Program-made: the position numbers and the translations under genes
Assembly (NCBI GenBank): GCA_021014325.1
Contig: CM037463.1
Location: 6,641,001 to 6,705,000 of the forward strand
Length of the DNA stretch: 64,000 bases
Direction: 5' to 3'
From: Plazaster borealis
Lineage: Eukaryota; Echinodermata; Asteroidea; Forcipulatida; Labidiasteridae
The notes under the pieces: generated by a model
The model's database searches: none
Told to the model about the DNA's origin: nothing
What the model saw: the letters and a program-made list of their open reading frames with translations, nothing else
Part shown: positions 34,301 to 46,300 of the stretch, one piece after another
How positions within the stretch are numbered: position 1 is the stretch's first letter
Layout: each line of letters opens with the position of its first letter

Positions 34301-37300
34301 CGCATCATTGTTGTGAAGTTGTTGAGGGAACCCGACCAAGTATAGTTTTCGAGCAAGTTGTGAAGAATGTGAAGAAAAATGCTTACTCGCGACTTGAAAA
34401 TCATTTGATTTTCCCCCTAAACGTGTGATGATTTTCCAACAAATTCCAGCAGTAGGGCTATCTACAAGTACAGCAGGATTTGATCGGCAAGTTTCACTGG
34501 GCGGAGAAAATATTTCAGAGGGCGAAACAATAGGATTGCAATGGTACTGGGGCCAAGGATACGAAGTGGATTGGCCAAATGTATGGGGCTACTTAATGTC
34601 CATTTTATGAAATAGGAATTAAAACCGTATTGGCAGCTACCCTTAGGGCGAGTTCTTTTACCTAGGATTTTAAAAACAACTTTTGAATTTGTATTATAGG
34701 TTTTTCCGATCATTTTCGTCAAATAAGCGACCAGGGGCCAATTTCCTAGCGCTACTTAACGGTAAGCAAATTTTGTGCTAAAGTATACACATTTGCTTAA
34801 GCGTAAGCGTATTTTACAGGTAAGCAAGTAATATTTAGGCAGCCAGTTTGCGCGTTCACCATGGATTTGCATTTTTACGTCATTCATTTTCATACAGTAA
34901 GCACCGGAAGGTAAGCATGTTGCTTTCTTATACCTCCTTGTTGCAACGAAGCGGCTTTAACAAAACGGAGCTCCCACAAATAACGCAACATGGGTGATGA
35001 CGTAACGAGGCTTTTCGCGAATCTTTCTGAAAAGCACCGGAGAAGGGTATTCAAAAGATTGGGTTTTTTTGCAATAAAATCTGTTTAATCTCATGTGAAC
35101 TCAATTTCCTTATTGATTGAAAACATTTTAAATGAATTTCAGCAAAGATCACTATTAAGTTGCCGTTTTCGTTCAAGCTGTTCTTTGGCACAGTTTTCGT
35201 GACTTCGGGACCAAGGCCCAATTTCATAAAGAGTTTCACATGAAAGCTCAGCTCAGCTCAGAAAAGTCTCGCTAAGCAGCAATGGGTTAAGAGCCGAAAT
35301 ACCATGTAATATACACTGCTGATGACTATTTCCCAGTTAACTTATGCTTTGTAAATACACTTGCTGAAAAGACTTTTGTTCTGCTTTTTATAGCTTTTGG
35401 CAATGGGCTCCCGGTCTTGATTGATGCAATGGAGTATAGTTCTTACCTGTACACTGCTAGGATGATCACAACAGCAATGGCAAGGATACAGCATGGTATG
35501 ACGATAGTTGTTGTTAAACCTGAATCTTTACAATGAAAATGAGGAGTTTAAAATACATTATCTAAATTGGTGTTATGTGAATTTATAACATCTAAACCAG
35601 TTTTAGCAAAGGTCTAATAGTCCTACTACCACAAGTACAGACACAGTCATCATCACCAGGCTAACTCGATGGCCTAGCGGTAAAGACGACTCTGCTCTGG
35701 GGAAGGTTGTGGGGTTTGATTCCAAATATTTGTACCATTCTCTACTTATTTATTATAATGCATTATGCGCTAACGTTCGTGAAAATTGACAAAAAATAAC
35801 TAACATCTGTCGAGACCATAAGACGGCACACAAAAAAGTACCCAAGAGCAAAGCAGTTTAGCGATATCTGTTTAAAACAAATGTTTTAAGGAGGTTACCA
35901 TAGCCACGTCATTTGTATAATTTGTTTTTTTGTTCCCCGCCAATAGTTTCATAGCAGATTATTGCTCACGATCAGCTTCATGAAGTTGGGCTCCATGCCG
36001 TTATATCCATTCAGTGCAAACAAGTTTTATTATTGTTTATATCGATACATTTGAAAATTAGCGGCGGCACCAGACTCTAACTTTGTTTTTCTTCGTTTTT
36101 CTTTGTGGAAGGGGGAGACAAGAGTGAGGGGCAAATAGATTGATTGTGGGAAATCGGTTAACTTGTTTAATGTATCAAATACATTGACCGCAAAGTGCTT
36201 CAATCAAACATAATGGTAGTATGCATGGAGAGTGATGTTCAGCAAAGTTTATTATATAAAACAAAAGAAGACTTTTATTATAAAACAAAATGTTAATCTA
36301 TAAAAGATTCACAGTCAGTGTCTGGGGGTAATGTTGGTGTTGTTTTTTTGTTTTGTTTTTGTTTTGTTTTTATGGGGGATGAGGTAGTGGGCTAATGGGA
36401 AACAGGGCCGAAGAAGATTAGAGGGGAACCCCCCCCCCCCTCCCCCATGGCGCCGCTACTGTTCAAAATAAATACTAACTATGTCTACCAATGGTCTCTC
36501 AAAGAGCTTTACCTTCTTTTTGACAAGCAGGGTTTTCATTATCGAAGCCGCACACAGGAGTGTCCAGCGGTGCTTTGGTGGCACCCCCCGGCCAAACTAC
36601 ATCCCCGATGACTCTTAACTCCCCGGTGGCGCCGTAGAAATCATAAACAACCTGAGAAAGATCCACACACAGTAATTAAATTAACAAGAATGGTTGTTTC
36701 ACGTTTCTTTTGAAAGCAAAGAGGACAATTGATTTAGTAGTTTTATAACGGTTTTAGTTTTTAGTTGTTGTTTTTTTCCCCGAGAATTTTGTCAGACACA
36801 AGTTTGATCATGTGAACTTAGTTATTGCAACTGGGATCAAGAAGAACATTCATTTTGGTTATCTGTTGATGTTGTTCTTAGCTGTGGTCTCCAACGCCGT
36901 GTTACGAAGCATGATGTTGGGTGTTCGCACGGCCTATCATGAGTTTTAGAATGGAGGAAGGAAAAATATGTTTATCACAGCTAATGACAAATGCCATAGG
37001 GCCTACTATTTTTATCATGTTTTCCTTTACAGCGTTGTCAGAAGCTAGACAAGTCTATGTTTGCGGTATGTTTTGGGGTTTTTCACTTTTGTGTAATTGT
37101 ATGGGAGATTCCTTGTATGTGTTCCAGAGAGCCACGGTATTGTGAGTGAACGAGCATAGGTGATTTTTAAGAATAGTTATTTTGATATACAAAGTGATGT
37201 GCTACTGTGCTACGTCACTATATGGGAGGCCTATTGTGCGTCGTAGCAAGTAAGGGTAGAGCAGCAAAAATGTGAAATTCTGACGGTTGCCATAGCGCCA

Positions 37301-40300
37301 GGGAGTGGCTGTTTCGTGACAGGATGAACCCTCTCACTGATGACGAAATATTAAGACGATATCGATTTTCCAGACAGGGAATATGTCACATCTTTGAGAG
37401 GGTACAGGGAGACATTGAGTGTGTTACAAAGGTGTGCCTCTTAATATAAAGTGTTAATTATAATTTAAAAAAAAACATTAATTTTAATTTGTTGTATGTA
37501 ATAAAAAACAGATGGCTTCTCATTGAATTAAAATACCGTTTGGGCGGGAAGGGCGTGAGGGACATTCTCCCCTGTCTGTCTGATTTTCTACTCAACATTT
37601 TGTTCGAATAAAGTTACGTTTCTTAGGCCATTGAGGAAGAAAATGTGGGTGAGGATCCACCCTTTGAAACTGATGACTTTAACAAAAGAGGTCCGTCTGT
37701 TTTAACAGCATGATGACGTCCTTGCTTCGCTGTCGTGTAAACCAACGGGGAGCTCTCTGAAAAAGGGTCCAAAATGGAAGCTTGGTGAAGTCGGGCCCAG
37801 GAACTAACACGGACCGCCATTTTCCGCCATTTTGGCGGACCGAGTTAGTTCACGAGGTGAAAGGAAAAAACACACGATTTCGAGGTAAATTTGTATGGTA
37901 TAAATTCTACTTTCAAAACAACTTTCCAACCGTAATCATTTTATAGCCAAAAGCGCAAAATCCGAAGGCAACTTGTCCCTTTAAGATTGATTAGTTTCTA
38001 GTTGACAAATGTCAACCAGCATGATGACCACGGAGGAAATAAAAGCAGACAACGCAGTACCGCGCGTATTCGAAACCCGGAGCAAGTACATTCACATCAA
38101 CTGGTTAATTAATTAATTGGAAACTAAATTATGAGAAAACTGGAGGGGGCTCAAGGTTGCAAACCACCTCTTTACTCCCGAGGGTGTTTTTGTGTTTATA
38201 TTTGGTTTTCCTATGCCTTCTCTCTCAGTGATGTGTTAATGACTTATCGAGGTCGCTGGTTTGCAATTGTCTTTTGTTTGAGGATCACTCTTTAAAAAGG
38301 TTGGGTTTTTTTTAGTGAAATTTATCCAATTTTTTTTTTCACAACAAAAACCGAGCCTTTAATGCAATGTGCAATCGTCTCGCGCATATCCGGATGTCCG
38401 GAACTCAGTTGGTCCTAACCATGTTGAATGCTACGTGTGCGCGATTCTGTTTCTTCAAATACTTTTTAGTTCAACGTAGTTTATGAGTATAAAACAAATT
38501 ATGCCATATTGTGAAGATAAAGTAAACATTTAGCCATGAAACATAAAATCAAAGTAAAATAAATTTAACAAAATCAACAAAGAAAACCCGAGAATAAGAC
38601 TTTACCTCCTTTTTTGGTTACTTGTAAACAATGAAGGACATCATAGTGTTGAATTTTGTGCTTTTACGGAAAACTACCCAACGTGTTCGCTTTATTTTAC
38701 AAAAATTACACAATTTAGGATACCCTGAATGGACAGAAAGTTTTTACTGTATTATGTAAAATTTGTTTCTTCTTTAGTTTTGGTTTGTTTTCGAAGCAAA
38801 GGGAGACGTTTATGTGTGTGTGTCAAACGCTGACCGTGTGCTACAAAAACTGAGGTGTTAACATTGACACCATGGGTTTTGTCATATATGGATGGAAGGG
38901 AATCAAAATTTATACCATAGGGTGTTAGAATGACACTAATATCTGCGAACACAATTAAATGGGTGTTGTTTTAACACCCAATGTTGTTTTATTTTCTCTT
39001 GGGTATATATATGTGTGACACCACCCATGGGGTCAATTTTAACACCCCGGTTTTTGCAGTGTGGGTTTCGAGCCACCGATGACGTCAAGGGGGTCAATGC
39101 ATATCAGTATCATAGATAAGCAGTTTTGACTTTCGGTTTAAAAAGCAGCGCGGAGAGGTGCATATTTGACTTGAATTCTTTTCTACTAACTACAAATTTT
39201 AAGTGTAAAATAGTTATTAACCGGTATCTGCGATGTCTACTCGGCCATAAAAAGGTAGGCCTAGTAATTAAAATATTCAGAGCATCTTAGGGCCGCTCTT
39301 TGACGCTTATGGTGAAATAACGAAGCTCATACCAACACCACGCTTTTTGTAACCATAAAATGTAATTTTCTTTCATCATGCTGATACTGTAAAAAAACTA
39401 ATGCCTTAGCAATTAATCAGTACAGCATTTGACACCAGGTAATTGCCTTCGTAAATAGGAAGCCTTGGGTATCTTTTTAAACTTGAACCACGATTCTAGT
39501 CAAACTGCAGTCTTGAAAACTAAACATCTTTTCAGGGACGGGAGGGATAACGTTGTTTTATCAACCAACAATGGAAACTATCAAGATAACGTACATCCAA
39601 CGTTATTTTTATCAACCAAAAACAGTCCAACCACTGCATGAAAACCCAGAACAAACGTTTACCCATGCAAATAGACGACCCATTAAAACCTAGAACAACG
39701 TTGATTTCATGTTGTTGTATTAACCAAAAATTTACCAAGAACGAAAACCTAAATCAAACGTATAAATTAACGTTATTTTATCAGCCAAAAAGGACCAACC
39801 ATGAAAACCTAAAGTGATCAACATTGATTTAGCGATTTTTTAGTTAACCGGAGTCCAACATAAACCTTACTGATCTTAGAAAAAACGTTTATTTAATGTT
39901 GGTAAATGAACCATACCCCCAAATCAATCATGCTAACCAAAATAATGTCAACGTTGATTCAAGGTTCGTATGCTATCAGGGACCGAGTGAGTCGCCCACC
40001 CATCGGTTGCGATAAACGGTGGCCACTGAACGACTTGGCCATTTTTTACGCTTATCTCAGCCGCACTCATTACCGGTTTTTATTTTACGTGTCGTGTGGA
40101 ATTTGTCAGCGTACCGCTTCCTATACGGGGGTCTGGCTAGGTACGATCATGGAATTACCCCTAACAATTCGCTGAGAGGCTATGTATACGGTAATTCTGA
40201 TTTTTGTGTGTTAGCTATAGGAATGTACGTATACCGGTACCGTATAAATTCACTCAAATGCCCTATTTTTGCCCGGGTCGAAGTGCTTTTCTGCAGTGGA

Positions 40301-43300
40301 CCTGGCAGGATACGGTCATGGAATTACCCCTAACAATTCGCTGAGAGGCTGTGTATACGGAAATTCTGATTGTTGTGTGTTAGCAAGGAATGTACGTATA
40401 CCGTATAGTAAATTCACCCAGAGATGCCCTATTTTTGCCGGTGTCAAAAAGCCTAAAATCTGATTACTCAATTTCCTCCACACAGAAAAGCAATATTATT
40501 GTATTTCTGTGTTGAGGAAATTGATTAATCAGATTTTAGGTTTTCAGAACACACAGATTTGTGGCAGTCTCCTTCCTCCATGGTCTTCCCGACAAATTTA
40601 CACATTTATTGATTTAATATAGGGTGACCAACGCTTTCTCCTACGGACTTTATGTTAAAAAGCGGCTCTAAGATGCTCTGAAATATTAACTTTTTGCACA
40701 GTAGATGGAGTCCACAATAAATGTAAAAAATTGTCTAGTCCCTTACCTCACAATAACACAGGGTGCAAATGTATTTTCTCCGAAACGCTCCCAGCCCAAA
40801 GTTTGAAAAACGCGAGGTCAACAAACCACGTGACAAAGGACTCGTGACGTCACCTAAGGCTAGTTAGTTTGGACCTGCCTATATATGGATGTACGGAGCT
40901 AACGTAAATAAACCCTCAAACTTCACAATTTGCAATAAATACGGCCGTAAGTGTGACTCTTTAAAAAACGATCCAACAGGCAAATAATCAGCAAGCCAAT
41001 CTACAACGGATTTGTGATTTGAGGATTTTAATTTTTTGAGTAGGCCTATAGGCAAGGCGATTCCGCGGCTCGGCTTGATTTTAGTACATCAAAGACTACA
41101 CGTCAAGCGTTGCACATCGATCTTACACGTCAAGCATTTAACCCTAACCTACATGTACATACACACGGCAAGTGCTGGTTACGGTTAACCGACCAATCAT
41201 CCCGTCATACGTTTATATTTTTACGGTTCGGATCGGATAGGTCTAGGCCTAACTGTCGAAAAAAAAATCACCGAAATTGCCGCGAAACGCAGACCATATT
41301 GCGATCACGGTGTACACAACGACAATCCTTGCGACACACAAGCAGTCACATCGTTTCCAATTTACAGGTTTGTAATTCGTAGTCGTTACTTTGCGTGCTA
41401 AAAATATCAGAAATGTATATTGGCACGAGAGTAAACGGCCTCTAAACGCTTGACTAAAGACTTAACGAAAACGGTTATTCCCCTGACATTGCAATAATCA
41501 TCGCTGGTGCGCACGTTAAAACCGTAGTTCCTTGGAAATGTTTGTTTGTTTACGAAAAACTACCCAACGTGTAGGCTTCACTCTACAATAATGACACAAT
41601 TTAGGATACCCTGGATGGACAGAAGGGTTATTTTACTGTAGGCCTATAATGTAAATTTTGTTTCTTCTTCATTTTGTTTTGTTTTCCACAACGTCTACGA
41701 TGTCTCTGCCATAAAAAGGTAATAATTATATTATGGGATTGAAAAAGTTGAAAAAGTTTGAAGAAATGGTCCGAGATACCTGATGAACAGGGATAAAAAA
41801 ATGTTGTAAAGTGCTTCGATCTAGTTACTAGGATATGTGCACTATATAAAGACCGGGGCCCAATTTCATAGAGCTGCTAAGTACAAACATTTGCTTAGCA
41901 TGAAATTTCTTTCTTGATAAAAACAGGATTACCAACGAAATTTCCATGTGATTTTCAGGATAAGCAAACAACAGCTGAATAACCAGTAACAAGCAATATG
42001 CAACACATGGAAATTTGGTTGGTAATCCTGTTTTTATCAAGGAAGAAATTTCATGCTAAGCAAATTTTTGTGCTTAGCAGCTCTATGAAATTGGGCCCAG
42101 AGTTTTGTTGTTAAACAACTGCCGAAGCCGAACTTATGTTTTTTGCTGCCCTGATAACACATTAGCGCTTTCCGGTAACTACGCGCACTTTGAAATGGGC
42201 AGTGTTTTTCTGTGCACCTTTATTCAATAGTGGGCTGACGCACGCATGCCATGCCTGATATGTGACAGAAGGTGCTCCCCGCCCCCTGCAATTGTCCCCA
42301 TACTTTAACACACTCTTTTCCTCTTGTACCGAAGTACCCCCCCCCACCTTAAAATCCTGTAAAGGATTCTCAGAGCACAACAAACACAGATGTACACCAT
42401 GCCACATATCGAGAACCAAAATGTAGATTAAACCGCATCCGTGATCAGTTTGTATGCCATACGCATGATGTACATTAAAAATAATTTGTTTACCGTGAAT
42501 TGACCTTTGGAAGTATCCGTCATCTCCCACAAGGAATAATCTGCATCTCTGTCGCCGTTCTCATTGACCGTAACCAAGCCCGAAATACCTGTTGTTAAAT
42601 GGACAGAGTTTGGGGTTAAGTGTTGCACAGTAAAAGAAACATCGGTGCTAGCACTGTCAATAATAATGGCTTGATACAGGTACCTCACTATGATCCTGTC
42701 AGAATCTGAACCCCTAAAACTGAATGAGGGGCATTTGGTGCTCGATATGGGGCAAGGTGGTACACCCCCCCCCTATTGTGTCTACATTGTGCGCTTGGAA
42801 TCTAAGGAATTCTTTAGAGGATTTTAGGGAAGGTACTACTTCTGTACATGAGGAAAATAGTGTGTTAACGTATAGTAATGTTGGGGAGGGTGCCCTCTGC
42901 CCCCCCCCCCCATTACTGGGCATGGTTTATGAGGGACACAACCCACAACCCTGGAAATCGACCCCCTCTTAATGTGGAATGGTCCAGTAGGATTTCAAGG
43001 ACGTTCAACTCGACGTGGGCCTTGCAACTGGGAAAAACAATGAAATGCATAGCTTGTGAGTTGTGACTCCTGTAGGAGTACACGGGGCTTATGATGGGGT
43101 TTTAATTAGTATGGAGCGTGGCTCTGGCATTGTCCATTATGTTTATCACGTTGGAAGGGTATCTCCCTGGTAGGCCTACCTAGTGAGTATTGGTTGGGTT
43201 TACATTCGTCATTTTGATATGAAAAAGGGGGCATCTCAAAAAAATATCCAGCTGTTAGTTTTATAACTCTTGAATTTATATGGAAATTGTGGCACAACAT

Positions 43301-46300
43301 GTAAAGTTTCCATTATGGCCACTGTATAGTATCTTGCCTGCCAGAAAGGCCCTGGAATGTACGAGTACGAGGTCACTCTTTTTGTAAGTAAAGGTTACAT
43401 GTTCTATTGTACAATGAGTATTTGTAGTACTAGTCTAGAATTAGAAACGTACAGCAGACCAATTGACCTTCACACTGTCTGCTAAATGTGACGGTCGATT
43501 AATCTTGTCGAGGATTAAAACCAAGTGCTGAAGATGTATTTTATTCGCCGTGTTGTGGATTTTTTTCAATAGGTCTACTCCTTCATAAGGGGCCTTTTCT
43601 CCTCCACAGGCCCCCCCCCACCCCGAATCGGCCTGGGCTGATCATGAGCAACGCGTCGACAAATGACATTGCAAATGCTTTCTGAGTCAAAACTCATAAA
43701 ACCCATTACAGAGTTGTCCCCAAGACGGAAAACCATAAGTACTTCTAGACACCTGCTCACTTGCCGAAAAGCAGACACAAATTAAATCCGCGTGAGAAAG
43801 TGTGGAGATGAATTTGACATTTTTAGTACAATACCAATTCATTTTAATAATTTTCAAGGGCAGATCTAGGAATGTTTTTCAGTTCTCTTAAAATGTTACT
43901 AAAAGCAATTAAATCTGTAATAATATACGGAGAGTGTTCTAGCGTGTATCGCAAAGCCTACCACACGGTGTGAAATCCGGGGCCCACTGAAGGGGCCCGG
44001 TCAATATTTTGAACTTATAAATTGTCTCTCGTGAATTCTGGGCATTTTGTCAGTGGTACTTTTTTGAGCAGGAATAAGTTAAATTCTTTGTGTTTGTTCA
44101 CCTAATTCCTTTTTTTTCTTTCTTGAAAAGGTCAGTGGGTAAAGCAAGCATGCACAGCGAAGCTTACCACGGGGTGGGGTCCAAGACCCGATGCCTGCCT
44201 GTTCTCATCTTAGAAGAAGAAAACAATCAGTCGGCAAAAAGGGGGGCGTGCCTCATGCACCCTCTTATTCTCTGATTGTTTGCATATTTTGTATACTATC
44301 TTTCCTTGGTCTTAAAGGCCCTGTAAACGTTTGGAAATTGTCAAATACCAGTGTTCTCACTTGGTGTATCCCAACATATGCATAAAATAACAAGCCTGTG
44401 AAAATTTGGGCTCAATTGGTCATCAAAATTGCAAGAAAATGATGAAAGAAAAACACCCTTGTTGTACAATAATATTGTGTGCTTTTAGATAGGAATAAAA
44501 ACTTCTTGCAAGAAGTTTTTATTGTTTTAGTGAGAAATTACCTCTTTCTCAAAAACTAATGTACTTCAGAGGGAGTAGTTTCCTACAATGTTTTATACTA
44601 TCAACAGCTCTCCGTTGCTTGTTACCAAGTAAGTTTTTATGCTAATATTTGTTTTGAGTCATTACCAAACGTGTACGATAGCTTTAAAGGTAGGATCATA
44701 CTTTGGTAATGGCGCGAAATAAAATTGTGTAATTCTAACCGAAAGCCAACTTGTTATAAAGATGGTAATGGTATTTAGTATCGTGTGAAATTGTTTCGTC
44801 TGAAATGCCCCCGTTGACTTAGAAATCGATATAATATTTATGTCGAAAAATCTGAATTTGCTCAAAATGGCACCTCAAGACGAATTTTGGAGATTCAAAC
44901 TTCCATGGTGACCGTTTGTGAATGCGACGGCCAGAGATGCGGTTGGTACCCGCTGTCACCTCGCTTGGTGAATTCGACATTGTTGATTAAAATACCGTGA
45001 CATGTTTTTGTGTTTTTTATTTTTTCTCAATAAATAGACATGTGACTTTTATTGTATCTTTTTGGATAAATTGGCCTATAAAACAGCATTACGTTGACAA
45101 AAACCATTCTAGAAACCCTAAATTTATTACAGTTTAGGCTGTTTTACCTTCAAACGTCCTGTTCCACATTTTTCTTGTTAGTGCTAGCCCATCTGATAGG
45201 TTGCCATTCTCACTCAATGTCTCGTTCACAGCGATAGAAAACAAGATGATGACGTCATGGAATGCATTGGTGAAAAAGTTGTACTGTGAACGAAAAAGGA
45301 GGCGTAAACCAGAGCTCTGTTCAAAAGGCAGTGTCTGAATTGACGGCTTCGGCAGTGGCTACGGCCGGATCGCATTTTGTGTTTACACCGCAGCGAGGGG
45401 TTTTGTACTGTAATACTGCCAATTCCTGTCTTGAGATGAGACTACAAACATGTATGCCTTTAAAGGGTTAGGTTTAGGGTTAGGGTTAGGGTTAGGGTTA
45501 GGATTAGGGTGAGGGTGGGGGTTAGGGTTAGGGTGAGGGTTAGGGTGAGGGTTAGGATTAGGGTTAGGGTTAGGGTTAGGGTTAGGGTTTAAGGTTAGAC
45601 GTAGTCTCAAGACGGAATTGACGGAATTGACAACCCTAACCCTTACCCTAACCCTAACCCTAAATAAAATTAAAATAAAAGACAGTGTTACAGTACAAAA
45701 CCCCTCGCTGCGGTTTAAACAAAAATCACGCGGCCGGATCGCTGAAAAGGTACTTGTCGTTGCAGCCAAGGGCCACAGCCGTAGCCGAAGCCACTCGAAT
45801 CGGTAACGACCAAAGAGTTGCGACAACATGCGATTAGAAGCCGTTTTCGTCTGTCCACAAAAAAGCATGTGTGCACACGGGGTGCCAGACTAGACTGCAC
45901 ATTGAGTTGTGCTACATTTGGACCGAAAATGGCGCCAAGCAACCACGTGACCAAAGAAATTAAAACTGGTCCTTCCGCGTTGCAACTCCGTCAATACCCA
46001 GGTTTGGCGTAAACAGTAACCGCTAATAAGAATCGTAGGCGGAAGATAAATAATTCATTTAAAGTTCGTCCATCATTGGAGACCTAGGTTTGAAGGGGTT
46101 GGTCGTGTAAATAATATGTTGCTACCGGTACATAATGAGAAGCCATTATGTTTCCGACTACCGATTTGATCGCATGCATGGCTTACTTATTATGAATACA
46201 TTTGCTCTTACACCGACCAACTGACCGGGAACTCAAACAATGGGAACAATGGAGCCCTACAGAGATATTTATATTTCCTGAAAAGGATGAATAATTATCA

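Noticed and set aside
42162..42530. 122-codon open frame on the minus strand
   Set aside because: It overlaps the real exon 5 region in a different frame and runs into repeat-like C-rich sequence; no splice or family support.
45372..45731. Chromosome end or fusion scar
   Set aside because: The telomeric repeats are bounded by transposon-like inverted ends and target duplications and recur at 56 kb.
45383..45868. 161-codon open frame with Asn-Pro repeats on the minus strand
   Set aside because: It is a translation of the telomeric repeat array (ccctaa) inside a TIR element, not a gene.
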